In this document: positions 8,692 through 17,267 of the stretch, piece by piece
Layout: every line of letters begins with the position of its first letter
Position numbering within the stretch: position 1 is the stretch's first letter
From: Rhizobium acidisoli
GTDB lineage: Bacteria > Pseudomonadota > Alphaproteobacteria > Rhizobiales > Rhizobiaceae
Length of the DNA stretch: 64,000 nucleotides
NCBI RefSeq assembly: GCF_002531755.2
Contig: NZ_CP035001.1
Location: forward strand, 620,001 to 684,000
Reading direction: 5' to 3'
Made by a program: the position numbers and the translations under genes
Notes under the pieces: model-generated
Seen by the model: only the letters and a program-made list of their open reading frames with translations
Told to the model about the DNA's origin: nothing
Databases searched by the model: none

Positions 8692-9720
8692 TCAAATATT
8701 CTCCGAGATGTAGACGTCGAAAGGCAGGAAGGATTGGCCGGGAACGGCGGCCTCCCCATGCTCGATCGCGCCGACCATCAGCGACAAAAGCTCTTTGCAG
8801 AGAGCGGGCAGGGGCGTCGCGACCACCATGGTGACGATATCGTCGGCAAGGCCGGCCTTGCTCTCCGGCGTCAGCTCGTTGACAACAAGCACGATCCGGC
8901 CATCGACATTCTCTTCGCGGAACGCGGAAATCGCCCCCTCCATGCCGCCGCCGCAGACATAGAGGCCGACGAGATCGGGATGTTTCTGCAGCAGCGTCAG
9001 CGTCGCCTCATGGGTGATCTCGGCGGTCTCGAGGTTGATCAGCGTATCCAGGACGTCGAATTCCGGCGCATTCTCGCGGAAATAGGAGCGGAAGCCGATC
9101 TCCCGCAATTCATGGCCGTGGAAACGGTGGCTGCCGACGAAACAGGCGACCTTGCCGGGCTTGCGCGCCGTTCGCGCAATCGTCCAGGCGGCTGTGCGCC
9201 CGACCTTGCGGTTGTTGACGCCGACATAGGCATCGCGCACGCCGGTGGCGAGATCGGAGAGCAGCGAGAAGACGGGAATGCCGCGCTCCTTCAATTCCTC
9301 GACTGCCGTCGTCACCGCCGGATAATCCGGGCCGACGAGAGCAACGGCCTGATTGCGGGCGGCGAGCGTCCTGATCTTTTCGACGATCGCCGCCGGCGTT
9401 GCGGCGGAGGGAAAGTCGACCTGCGTCTGGATGCGCGCGGTCGTCACCGCACGCGCTGCGGTTTCGATCTCGCGCACGAAGCTCTGGTAGAAGGACTGCG
9501 TCGGTTTCTGCAGCAGGAAAGCCAGCTTATATTGCGGCAGGTCCTCGAAGACCCGCTGCCGGATCAGGCCAACGGCGTGGTAGCCGATCTGCTGGGCCGC
9601 ATCATAGACCCGCCGCGCCGTCTCCTCCCGCACGCGGTGGCGGGCATTGAGAACCCGGTCGACAGTGGCGACGCTGACGCCGGAGGCGCGGGCGAGATCG
9701 GATATGGTGGGACGACGCAT
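8692..9720 (-). CDS. LacI-family transcriptional regulator with sugar-binding domain
   Basis: The 342-residue protein begins with a LacI-type HTH (ISDLARASGVSVATVDRVLN and the hinge helix region RVYDAAQQIGYH) followed by a periplasmic-binding-protein-like effector domain (from about residue 60; VALVGPDYPAV, GLYVCGGGMEGA). I prefer ATG 9720 over the upstream ATG at 9744 because the latter would place the operator palindrome at 9740-9764 inside the gene. Divergent from the mocD-like gene and upstream of the isomerase gene, it probably controls both directions in response to a sugar or cyclitol. Confidence 0.85.
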   Translation of the reverse strand: MRRPTISDLARASGVSVATVDRVLNARHRVREETARRVYDAAQQIGYHAVGLIRQRVFEDLPQYKLAFLLQKPTQSFYQSFVREIETAARAVTTARIQTQVDFPSAATPAAIVEKIRTLAARNQAVALVGPDYPAVTTAVEELKERGIPVFSLLSDLATGVRDAYVGVNNRKVGRTAAWTIARTARKPGKVACFVGSHRFHGHELREIGFRSYFRENAPEFDVLDTLINLETAEITHEATLTLLQKHPDLVGLYVCGGGMEGAISAFREENVDGRIVLVVNELTPESKAGLADDIVTMVVATPLPALCKELLSLMVGAIEHGEAAVPGQSFLPFDVYISENI

Positions 9721-9739
9721 GAGGTTCCTGAGGGATTCG

Positions 9740-9764
9740 ATCATGAATGCGAGCCATTCATGAT
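9740..9764. promoter_or_regulatory. Operator candidate for the LacI-family regulator
   Basis: Perfect inverted repeat with arms ATCATGAAT (9740-9748) and ATTCATGAT (9756-9764) around 7 bases, between the divergent regulator and mocD-like genes. A second, shorter inverted repeat TTTGAT / ATCAAA (9769-9774 and 9782-9787, again with a 7-base spacer) lies 5 bases further on. Both sit where autoregulation and control of the divergent operon would be expected. Confidence 0.6.
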
Positions 9765-9851
9765 AGCTTTTGATAGATTGCATCAAACCTGCATTGAGCC
9801 TCTTCCGAAGTCAACCTATTCTCTCGGCAACGGCAGAACAGGAGGCGGATG

Positions 9852-10940
9852 ATGGCGATCGAGGCACAGAAACGGGACTACGACCTGCTCGGCGAAAGCG
9901 GCCGCGCCGCCGTCGAGACGGGGCTGGCGGCAGCCGAATGGTATCACACCGATATTCCGCGCAAGGAGATGAAGGCGCTGATGCAGCGCTCCGATGCGCC
10001 TGGTATCCGTGACACCGTCATCTGGCTTGGCAGCATGCTGGTCCTTGCCGGGCTCGGCATCTATTTCCGGGGCTCCTGGATCGCTGTCCCCTTCTTCCTC
10101 GCCTACGGCGTGCTCTACGGCTCGGCCTCCGACAGCCGCTGGCACGAATGCGGTCACGGCACAGCCTTCAAGACGCGCTGGATGAACGATGCCGTCTATC
10201 AGATCGCCTGCTTCATGATCATGCGCAATCCGGTGACCTGGCGCTGGAGCCATGCGCGCCATCACACCGATACGGTCATCGTCGGCCGCGATCCCGAGAT
10301 CGCCGTCATGCGGCCGCCGGATCTCTTCCGGCTGGTGCTCAATTTCTTCGGCATTCTCGATGTCTGGCATGCGATCGTCGACATGCTGCGCAACGCCGCC
10401 GGTTTTATCGGCGCGGCGGAGAAGACCTTCATTCCCGAGATGGAGCAGCCGAAAGCGATCCGCATCGCCCGCATCTGGCTGGCGATCTATCTTGCCACGA
10501 TCGCCGCCGCGGTCGCCATGGGCTCGATCCTGCCGCTGATGCTGATCGGCCTGCCGCGCCTCTACGGCGCCTGGCACCATGTGCTGACCGGACTGCTGCA
10601 GCATGGCGGCCTGGCCGACAATGTCATCGACCATCGGCTGAATAGCCGCACGGTCTATATGAACCCGATCAGCCGCTTCATCTACTGGAACATGAATTAC
10701 CACGTCGAACATCACATGTTCCCGATGGTGCCCTACCACGCGCTGCCCAGGCTGCACGCGATGATCAAGCACGACCTGCCGGCGCCGAACGCTTCGATCC
10801 TGTCAGGCTACCGCGAGATGATCCCGGCCTTCCTGCGCCAGCTGCGCAACGAGGATTATTTCCTCAAGCGCGAACTGCCGGCCACCGCGCGGCCCTATCG
10901 CGAGGAATTCCACAATGAGCTGGCCCCGGCCGCGCAATAA
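9852..10940 (+). CDS. MocD-like membrane di-iron oxygenase / fatty acid desaturase family
   Basis: Membrane-bound di-iron enzyme of 362 residues. Three histidine boxes are visible: HECGHGT, HARHHTD and HVEHHMFP, with further iron-site residues in LLQHGG. Hydrophobic segments lie near residues 53-85 and in the middle of the protein, as in desaturases and alkane hydroxylases. The next two genes code for a Rieske ferredoxin and its reductase, the same trio as mocDEF of Sinorhizobium rhizopine catabolism, where MocD is thought to demethylate 3-O-methyl-scyllo-inosamine. Start 9852 is the second of two adjacent ATG codons and is better spaced (6 bases) from AGGAGG at 9840-9845. The true substrate here is unproven. 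Confidence 0.75.
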   Translation: MAIEAQKRDYDLLGESGRAAVETGLAAAEWYHTDIPRKEMKALMQRSDAPGIRDTVIWLGSMLVLAGLGIYFRGSWIAVPFFLAYGVLYGSASDSRWHECGHGTAFKTRWMNDAVYQIACFMIMRNPVTWRWSHARHHTDTVIVGRDPEIAVMRPPDLFRLVLNFFGILDVWHAIVDMLRNAAGFIGAAEKTFIPEMEQPKAIRIARIWLAIYLATIAAAVAMGSILPLMLIGLPRLYGAWHHVLTGLLQHGGLADNVIDHRLNSRTVYMNPISRFIYWNMNYHVEHHMFPMVPYHALPRLHAMIKHDLPAPNASILSGYREMIPAFLRQLRNEDYFLKRELPATARPYREEFHNELAPAAQ

Positions 10941-10961
10941 TCACAATTAAGGGAGGATAAG

Positions 10962-11276
10962 ATGAGCGGAAATTGGATCGAGGTCTGCGGCAAGGACGAG
11001 ATCGACGAAGAGGATGTCATCCGCTTCGATCATGGCGGGCGCACCTTTGCGGTCTATCGCAGCCCCGACGACGAATTCTTCGCGACCGACGGGCTCTGCA
11101 CCCATGAACAAATCCATCTCGCCGACGGCCTCGTCATGGATGAGATTATCGAATGTCCGAAGCATAATGGCCGCTTCAACTACAAGACGGGCGAAGCCAA
11201 GGGTGCGCCGGTCTGCGTCAATCTCAAGACCTATCCTGTCAAGATCGAAGGCGGCGCCGTCTTCATCTCGCTCTGA
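10962..11276 (+). CDS. MocE-like Rieske [2Fe-2S] ferredoxin
   Basis: Small (104-residue) soluble Rieske ferredoxin that would pass electrons from the reductase encoded next to the membrane oxygenase encoded before it. The two Rieske motifs are CTHEQIHLA (C-x-H) and CPKHNGRF (C-x2-H). A clear GGGAGG ribosome-binding site precedes the ATG. The 21-base gap from the oxygenase gene and the 11-base gap to the reductase gene show one operon. Confidence 0.88.
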   Translation: MSGNWIEVCGKDEIDEEDVIRFDHGGRTFAVYRSPDDEFFATDGLCTHEQIHLADGLVMDEIIECPKHNGRFNYKTGEAKGAPVCVNLKTYPVKIEGGAVFISL

Positions 11277-11287
11277 CGGAGGCTGGT

Positions 11288-12514
11288 GTGGCTCATTTCG
11301 TCATTCTGGGGGCAGGCGAATGCGGTGCGCGTGCCGCCTTCGCGCTGCGGGAAAAGGGTTTTGACGGCGAAATAACGCTTGTCGGCGCCGAACCCCTTCA
11401 TCCCTATGAACGGCCGCCGCTTTCGAAGGCGGGTTCCGCCGATGCCAGCGATCCGAAATTCATCGCTGCGGTGGAAAAATACACCGACAGCGGCATTCGG
11501 CTGCTGACCGGCCTCGAAGCCAGGGATCTGGATATCGCATCCAGGACAATCACGCTTTCCGACGGGACGACGCTCTCCTATGACAAGCTTCTGCTGGCGA
11601 CGGGCGCAGCCGCGCGTTCGTTCCCCGGCGCGCCGGAGGGCAGCGCCCATATTCGCTCGTTGCGGACGCATCACGATGCGGCGGCACTGCGCAATGCGAT
11701 GAAGCCGGGCAAGCATATCGCCATCATCGGTGGCGGCTTCATCGGGTTGGAACTTGCGGCAACCGCACGGCTGCTCGGCGCCGAGGTCACCGTCATCGAG
11801 GGACTGGAACGCGTGCTGAAGCGCGGCGTGCCGGAAGAAATCGCCGATCTCCTGACCGAGCGCCACCGCGCCGAGGGCGTCGATATCCGCTGCGGCGTCT
11901 CGATCGAAAGGCTGACCGAGGAAGGCGGGAAGGCCCTGATCCGATTGTCGGGCGGCGAAGTGATCGAATCCGATCTCGCCCTTGTCGGCATCGGCGCGCG
12001 GCCGAACGTCGAGATCGCCGAAAAAGCCGGGCTGACGGTCGAAAACGGCATTGCCGTCGATGTCAATCTCAAGACCTCGGCACCGGATGTCTTTGCCGCT
12101 GGCGACTGCTGCTCTTTTCCGCTGTCGATCTATGGCGGGCGCCGGGTGCGGCTCGAATCCTGGCGCAACGCCCAGGAGCAGGGCACATTGGCCGCGGCCA
12201 ACATGCTCGGCCTCGATGAAGCCGTTTCAGCGGTGCCGTGGTTCTGGTCGGATCAATATGACATGACGCTGCAAATTGCCGGCCTTGCCGAAGGCGCTGT
12301 CACGCATCAGCGCCGCGATCTCAGCGCAGGCGCCTTCATTCTGTTCCATCTCGACGCCGAGGGCCGATTGATCGCCGCAAGCGGCATCGGACCGGGCAAT
12401 GCGGTGGCGCGCGACATCCGCCTTGCCGAAATGCTGATCGCAGCCCGCGCCCATCCGGATCCCGCGGCGCTCGCAGCCAATGACGTCAAACTGAAATCCC
12501 TGCTGGCCGCCTGA
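11288..12514 (+). CDS. MocF-like ferredoxin reductase (FAD/NADH)
   Basis: FAD-dependent pyridine nucleotide-disulphide-type reductase of 408 residues. It has an FAD-binding start (FVILGAGECGARAA), the NAD-binding loop IAIIGGGFIGLELAA near residue 145, and the C-terminal FAD motif DVFAAGDCC. It is of the BphA4/rubredoxin-reductase class that reduces ferredoxins for oxygenases. Start is GTG at 11288, supported by GGAGG seven bases upstream. It completes the MocDEF-like electron chain. Confidence 0.85.
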   Translation: MAHFVILGAGECGARAAFALREKGFDGEITLVGAEPLHPYERPPLSKAGSADASDPKFIAAVEKYTDSGIRLLTGLEARDLDIASRTITLSDGTTLSYDKLLLATGAAARSFPGAPEGSAHIRSLRTHHDAAALRNAMKPGKHIAIIGGGFIGLELAATARLLGAEVTVIEGLERVLKRGVPEEIADLLTERHRAEGVDIRCGVSIERLTEEGGKALIRLSGGEVIESDLALVGIGARPNVEIAEKAGLTVENGIAVDVNLKTSAPDVFAAGDCCSFPLSIYGGRRVRLESWRNAQEQGTLAAANMLGLDEAVSAVPWFWSDQYDMTLQIAGLAEGAVTHQRRDLSAGAFILFHLDAEGRLIAASGIGPGNAVARDIRLAEMLIAARAHPDPAALAANDVKLKSLLAA

Positions 12515-12556
12515 GCCGCCCGATATATTCACCCTATATTTTCAAAGGAATTGACG

Positions 12557-13369
12557 ATGAAGAAACATCGACGCGCGACCGTCGCCGATCTGCTTTCGGA
12601 AAAGGGCAAGCGCCAGCTCACCATGCTGCGCGTCACCTCGCTGGAGGAGGCGGAAGCGGCGGAAAAAGCCGGGATCGACATCGTCTCGGTGCCGCCCTCG
12701 CTGCTCGGCCCGGTCTTTCGCGAAATCGCCCCGACGCCCTTTGCCATTCCGGGGCTCGAATATGGCGACCACGTCTCGGCCGAGGACTATCTGCGCGCCG
12801 CCTTCGCCGCGCTGAGGGCCGGCGGCGATGCGGTCTATTGCGCTGCCAGCCTGCAGACGATCCGGCGAATGCGCGATGAGGGCATTCCCGTCTGCGGCCA
12901 TCTCGGGCTGATCCCGTCGAAGGCAACCTGGACCGGCGGTTTCCGCGCCGTCGGCAAGACGGCGGCAAGTGCTGCCGAGATCTGGCGGCAGACCAAGGCG
13001 CTGGAAGAGGCCGGTGCCTTCGCCGCCGAAATCGAAGTCGTGCCGGGCGAGGTCGCCGCCGCCATCAGCAGCAACACCGCGATGCTGATGATCTCCATGG
13101 GCGCCGGCAGCGGCTGCGACGCCCAATATCTCTTCGCCGACGACGTGCTCGGCGCCAATCGCGACCATTATCCGCGCCATGCCAAGGTCTACCGCAACTT
13201 CGCCGCCGAACACGACCGGCTGCAGCGCGAACGCATCGCCGCTTTCACCGAATTCGCCGAGGATGTCCGCATTGGCGTCTACCCGGAAAACCGCCATCTC
13301 GTCGGCATCGACGAAGCGGAATTGAAGATTTTCCTGGATGGGCTGGCCGGCGGGACGGGAAATCGTTGA
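12557..13369 (+). CDS. PanB-like ketopantoate hydroxymethyltransferase family protein
   Basis: A 270-residue TIM-barrel protein related to 3-methyl-2-oxobutanoate hydroxymethyltransferase (PanB). Family features seen are the barrel segment GIDIVSVPPSLLG, VCGHLGLIPSK (PanB has a similar HLGLTPQ), AAEIEVVPGEVAAAI and MGAGSGCDAQYLFADD. Start 12557 has AAAGGA 7 bases upstream; a TTG two codons earlier is also possible. It follows the mocF-like gene by 42 bases on the same strand and may belong to that operon, so it could act as an aldolase on a breakdown product rather than in pantothenate synthesis. No panC lies beside it. Confidence 0.65.
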   Translation: MKKHRRATVADLLSEKGKRQLTMLRVTSLEEAEAAEKAGIDIVSVPPSLLGPVFREIAPTPFAIPGLEYGDHVSAEDYLRAAFAALRAGGDAVYCAASLQTIRRMRDEGIPVCGHLGLIPSKATWTGGFRAVGKTAASAAEIWRQTKALEEAGAFAAEIEVVPGEVAAAISSNTAMLMISMGAGSGCDAQYLFADDVLGANRDHYPRHAKVYRNFAAEHDRLQRERIAAFTEFAEDVRIGVYPENRHLVGIDEAELKIFLDGLAGGTGNR

Positions 13370-13423
13370 GGATAAGTGCCCGCCTGATCGTTGCCTTCGC
13401 TTACGCTCAGCGCATTCGCTTCG

Positions 13424-13703
13424 CTCACCCCCTCATCTGCCTGCCGGCATCTTCTCCCCGCTGGGGAGAAGGGGGGTGTGGCAACGTCCCACTCCTCTTG
13501 AGACCCTTTGCTGTAGGAATGGCCACCGCGCGGCTTGCTCCCCCTTCTCCCCAGCGGGGAGAAGATGCCCGTAGGGCAGATGCGGGGGGGGTGAGGAGCG
13601 CCAGCAACGAACGCCTTGAGCGGCAAGCGAAAGGCAAACGCTGCACACCGAGTCGCCCCCTCAACCGCCTCCGGCACCGTCTTCCCGTTGGGGAGAAGGG
13701 GGA
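13424..13703. repeat. Rhizobial intergenic palindromic elements (inverted pair plus fragment)
   Basis: Between the PanB-like gene and nadQ lie two related GC-rich elements in opposite orientation (about 13424-13479 and 13537-13599). Each contains CTTCTCCCC and GGGGAGAAG arms that can form a hairpin (TTCTCCCCgctGGGGAGAA). A partial third copy (TTGGGGAGAAGGGGG) lies at 13689-13703. They resemble the mosaic palindromes scattered between rhizobial genes (RIME-type); assignment to a named family needs comparison. I see no gene in 13370-13739. Confidence 0.75.
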
Positions 13704-13739
13704 ACCCGCCATTGGCTTCCGCCCCCGCCTGTGTCAGGA

Positions 13740-14669
13740 ATGACCCTTTCGGAACGGAGTATTCGGTCCCCTGTGACGATCGGCTTTGCGCATGCGGAAT
13801 TGATTGCGGTGCTCGTCGCGGTGACGGGGGACGAGCCGCGTGTGATGACGATCCGTTCCGGCAATGCGCTGCCGTCGGGCCCGTTCGAAATGGGCCATCG
13901 CACCCTGCAATCAGGCCTGCGCGAATGGGTGCAGGAGCAGACGGAGCATCCGGTCGGCTATCTCGAGCAGCTTTATACCTTCGCCGACCGCGACCGGAAC
14001 AACGATATCCCCGGCGGGCGGACGATCTCGATCAGCTATCTCGGCCTCGTCAACGAGCAGTCGGGCGCCGGCCGGCCGGGATGGCATGGCTGGTATGAAT
14101 ATTTTCCCTGGGAAGACCACCGGAAGGGCCGGCCGGCCGTGCTGGATGAGATCATGACGCGGCTGAGCCACTGGGCCGATGCCGATTCTTTCAGGCGCGA
14201 TCACCGCCATCGCCGGGCGGATTTCACCTTCGGCCTCGACGGCGGCGGCTGGAACGAGGATCTGGCGCTGCAGCGCTACGAACTGCTCTATGAAGCGGGG
14301 CTCGTTGCCGAAGCCGGATGCGCTGGTGAAGCCAATCTCGGCCGGGCGATGTTTGCCGATCACCGCCGGATTCTCGCGACCGGGATCGCAAGGCTGCGCG
14401 CCAAGATCAAATACCGTCCGGTGGTCTTCGAACTGATGCCGGAGAGTTTTACGCTTCTGCGGCTGCAGCGTACCATCGAGGCCTTAGCGGGGCTGACGCT
14501 GCACAAGCAGAATTTCCGCCGCCTGATCGAACAGCAGGAACTGGTCGAGGAAACCGGCGGCACGGAAAGCGAAACCGGCGGCCGGCCGGCCAAGCTCTTC
14601 CGCTTCCGCCACACGGTGCTCGAAGAACGGGCGCTCGCCGGAACGAAATTACCGCTCTCCCGCAATTGA
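13740..14669 (+). CDS. nadQ: NadQ-type regulator of NAD synthesis (Nudix-like domain plus winged helix)
   Basis: A 309-residue protein of the NadQ/NrtR-like type. The N-terminal half resembles a Nudix fold (IAVLVAVTGDEPRVMTI, LREWVQEQT, LEQLYTFADRDR), but a full Nudix box is not seen, so it probably binds a nucleotide rather than hydrolysing it. The C-terminal part (KYRPVVFELMPESFTLLRLQ, LHKQNFRRLIEQQELV, RPAKLFRF) matches the winged-helix domain of NrtR-like regulators. The gene directly precedes nadABC, and two palindromic sites stand between its stop and nadA, which fits the NadQ regulon of alphaproteobacteria. ATG 13740 is chosen; an in-frame GTG at 13731 is possible. Confidence 0.75.
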   Translation: MTLSERSIRSPVTIGFAHAELIAVLVAVTGDEPRVMTIRSGNALPSGPFEMGHRTLQSGLREWVQEQTEHPVGYLEQLYTFADRDRNNDIPGGRTISISYLGLVNEQSGAGRPGWHGWYEYFPWEDHRKGRPAVLDEIMTRLSHWADADSFRRDHRHRRADFTFGLDGGGWNEDLALQRYELLYEAGLVAEAGCAGEANLGRAMFADHRRILATGIARLRAKIKYRPVVFELMPESFTLLRLQRTIEALAGLTLHKQNFRRLIEQQELVEETGGTESETGGRPAKLFRFRHTVLEERALAGTKLPLSRN

Positions 14670-14671
14670 CA

Positions 14672-14724
14672 TATGCTCACCGTGAGAATATCTATTTGCC
14701 CATGATATGCTCAAATAGAGCATA
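14672..14724. promoter_or_regulatory. Two palindromic operator candidates upstream of nadA
   Basis: A perfect palindrome TATGCTCAAATAGAGCATA lies at 14706-14724, and an imperfect copy TATGCTCACCGTGAGAATA at 14672-14690 (one mismatch in the arms). Their centres are 34 bases apart, about three helical turns, so two dimers could bind the same face. The second site ends only two bases before the AAGGAG ribosome-binding site of nadA, so binding would block expression. NadQ is the expected binder. Confidence 0.75.
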
Positions 14725-14738
14725 ATAAGGAGCCGGTC

Positions 14739-15710
14739 ATGAATCATTCTGTTTCCGCATCCTCGCTCTACGAGCGCGTCAGCCGCGTCATTCCCAAAGC
14801 CGAATGGATGACGTTCGAAAACGACGTCGACGCCATCCTCGAGCTCAAGCGCCGCCGCAACGCCGTTATTCTCGCGCACAACTACCAAACGCCCGAGATC
14901 TTTCACGGTGTGGCCGATATCGTCGGCGACAGTCTGGCGCTCGCCCGCAAGGCGATCGAGGTCGATGCCGATGTGATCGTGCTGGCCGGCGTGCATTTCA
15001 TGGCCGAGACCGCCAAGCTTCTGAACCCCGAGAAAACCGTGCTGATCCCTGATCTCGCCGCCGGCTGCTCGCTGGCGGATTCGATCACGCCTGAAGATAT
15101 CGCGCTGTTGCGCGAGGCTCATCCCGGCGTGCCGATCATCACCTATGTCAACACCTCGGCGGCGGTGAAGGCCGCCTCCGACATCTGCTGCACCTCGGGC
15201 AATGCCAAACAGGTAGTGGAATCGCTCGGCGTGCCCAAGGTGCTGATGATCCCGGACGAATATCTGGCGCGCAACGTCGCCCGCGAGACCGATGTCGAGA
15301 TCATCGCCTGGCACGGGCATTGCGAAGTGCATGAACTCTTCACCGCAGAGGACGTGCGCCAGCTGCGCGAAAACCATCCAGGCGTGACGGTGCTCGCCCA
15401 TCCCGAATGCCCGCCCGAGGTGGTGGCCGAGGCCGATTTTGCCGGCTCCACCGCTGTCATGTCGGATTATGTCGGCCGGCAGAAACCGGCGCGCGTCGTG
15501 CTGCTCACCGAATGTTCGATGAGCGACAATGTCGCCGTGCATCATCCCGAGGTCGAGTTCATTCGCCCCTGCAATCTCTGCCCGCATATGAAGCGGATCA
15601 CCCTGGCCAATATCCGTGCGGCGCTCGAGGAAAACCGCCACGAGGTGACCGTCGACCCGGCAATTGCCGTGGCGGCGCGCCGCGCCGTCGAAAGGATGCT
15701 GGCGATATGA
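14739..15710 (+). CDS. nadA: NadA, quinolinate synthase
   Basis: 4Fe-4S enzyme condensing iminoaspartate with dihydroxyacetone phosphate to quinolinate. The 323-residue protein has the three cluster cysteines at the family spacing: C110 (AAGCSLAD), C196 (WHGHCEVHE) and C282 (CNLCPHMK). AHNYQTPEI and [16 protein letters not shown] are substrate-site motifs. Its stop overlaps the nadB start (ATGA at 15707-15710). It is preceded by the operator palindromes, so expression is likely controlled by NAD status through NadQ. Confidence 0.97.
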   Translation: MNHSVSASSLYERVSRVIPKAEWMTFENDVDAILELKRRRNAVILAHNYQTPEIFHGVADIVGDSLALARKAIEVDADVIVLAGVHFMAETAKLLNPEKTVLIPDLAAGCSLADSITPEDIALLREAHPGVPIITYVNTSAAVKAASDICCTSGNAKQVVESLGVPKVLMIPDEYLARNVARETDVEIIAWHGHCEVHELFTAEDVRQLRENHPGVTVLAHPECPPEVVAEADFAGSTAVMSDYVGRQKPARVVLLTECSMSDNVAVHHPEVEFIRPCNLCPHMKRITLANIRAALEENRHEVTVDPAIAVAARRAVERMLAI

Positions 15711-17266
15711 CCGAGATTCTCCACAATCTCGCCGGACAGACGGTGATCGTCGGCAGCGGCCTTGCCGGGCTGATGACCGCCCTGACACTGGCGCCCGAAC
15801 CTTGCGTCATCGTCACGCGCGCCGCCCTCGGCACCGAGACGTCGAGCGCCTGGGCGCAGGGCGGCATCGCCGCCGCCATGGGCGCCGACGACTGCGCCGC
15901 GCTGCATCTTGCCGATACGCTTGTCGCCGGCGACGGCCTCTGCGATCCCGCGGTCGCCGCCGGCATCATCACCGAAGCATCGGCGGCGATCTCAGCGCTG
16001 GAGCGGGCCGGCGTCCGTTTCGACAGAAATGCCGCCGGTGAACTCTCTTTCGGGCTGGAGGCTGCCCATAGCCGCCGCCGCATCGTCCACGCCGAAGGCG
16101 ATGGTTCGGGGGCGGCGATCGTCGCCGCGCTGGTGCGGGCGGTGAAGCAGACACCGTCCATATTAGTGCTCGAAGGTTTTGAGGCGCGGCGGATCATGAT
16201 GGATGGCGAGCGTGTCGCCGGCCTGCTCTGCGCGACCGCCAACGGCGCCGCCATCCTGCCGAGTTCGAAAGTGGTGCTCGCCACCGGCGGCATCGGCGGG
16301 CTTTACGATGCGACCACTAATCCGATGGGCAATTTCGGCCAGGGCATCGCGCTCGCCGCGAGAGCGGGTGCCGATCTCACTGATATGGAATTCGTCCAGT
16401 TCCATCCGACGGCGCTCGATTCCCGTCGCAGGCCTTTGGCGCTGGTCAGCGAGGCGGTGCGCGGCGAGGGGGCTCTGCTCGTCAACGAACGCGGCGAACG
16501 CTTCATGGCCCGCACCCCGGGCGCCGAGCTTGCGCCGCGCGACGTGGTGGCGCGCGCCATCAGTGCCGAAATCGCCCGCGGCGGCCGGGTCTTCCTCGAT
16601 GCCCGCGATGCGCTGGGCAGCCGGTTTTCCACCCGCTTTCCCGTCATCTCAGCCCTTTGCAACGAGGCCGGCATCGATCCGGCGAAGGACCTCATTCCGG
16701 TGCGCCCGGCCGTTCACTATCACATGGGCGGCGTTGCGACGGATGCCAACGGCCGCAGCTCGGTTGCAGGACTCTGGGTCGTAGGCGAGGCGGGCTCGAC
16801 CGGCCTGCACGGCGCCAACCGGCTCGCCAGCAATTCGCTGCTGGAGGCGGCAGTGATGGGCATGCGGGCGGCGCGCGACCTCTCTTCCATGCCGGCGAGC
16901 CGTCCCGGCACCCTCTTCGCCGAGAGACTGCCGGCGCCAGCCGATGCATCGCTCGTCCGGCCGATCGTCTCGCGCCATCTCGGCGTCTTGCGCAATGCCG
17001 GCGCCGTTGAGGGCGCTATCGCCGCGCTGCTGCCGCTGGCCGAAGGCGACGGCCCCACCGCCGATCCTGCTATCGTCGCGCTGCTGATTGCCGTCTTTGC
17101 AAGCCTGCGGACGGAATCGCGCGGCGCCCATGCCCGCACCGATTTTCCGCTGAAGCTCGGCGCTACCGACCGGCACCAGATGCGCCTTTCCCAAGCGCTG
17201 GAAATTGCCCGCGCCACATCGCCCTATGCCCTTGCCCCGCTCTATATTCTTGCAAGGAGTGCCTGA
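15707..17266 (+). CDS. nadB: NadB, L-aspartate oxidase
   Basis: Flavoenzyme that oxidises L-aspartate to iminoaspartate for NadA. The 519-residue protein has the FAD-binding loop [27 protein letters not shown], the active-site segments HTE-type VQFHPTAL and [16 protein letters not shown], and the C-terminal [16 protein letters not shown] motif. Start 15707 is coupled to nadA; the longer open frame upstream lies within nadA. nadC begins one base after its stop. Confidence 0.96.
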   Translation: MTEILHNLAGQTVIVGSGLAGLMTALTLAPEPCVIVTRAALGTETSSAWAQGGIAAAMGADDCAALHLADTLVAGDGLCDPAVAAGIITEASAAISALERAGVRFDRNAAGELSFGLEAAHSRRRIVHAEGDGSGAAIVAALVRAVKQTPSILVLEGFEARRIMMDGERVAGLLCATANGAAILPSSKVVLATGGIGGLYDATTNPMGNFGQGIALAARAGADLTDMEFVQFHPTALDSRRRPLALVSEAVRGEGALLVNERGERFMARTPGAELAPRDVVARAISAEIARGGRVFLDARDALGSRFSTRFPVISALCNEAGIDPAKDLIPVRPAVHYHMGGVATDANGRSSVAGLWVVGEAGSTGLHGANRLASNSLLEAAVMGMRAARDLSSMPASRPGTLFAERLPAPADASLVRPIVSRHLGVLRNAGAVEGAIAALLPLAEGDGPTADPAIVALLIAVFASLRTESRGAHARTDFPLKLGATDRHQMRLSQALEIARATSPYALAPLYILARSA

Positions 17267-17267
17267 G

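Noticed and set aside
8581..9852. 423-residue open frame on the plus strand opposite the LacI-family gene
   Set aside because: It mirrors a clear LacI regulator; the translation has no recognisable domain and is a high-GC antisense artefact.
13424..13703. CRISPR-like array
   Set aside because: Repeats are few, in opposite orientation and self-complementary, without regular spacers; they are interspersed palindromes.
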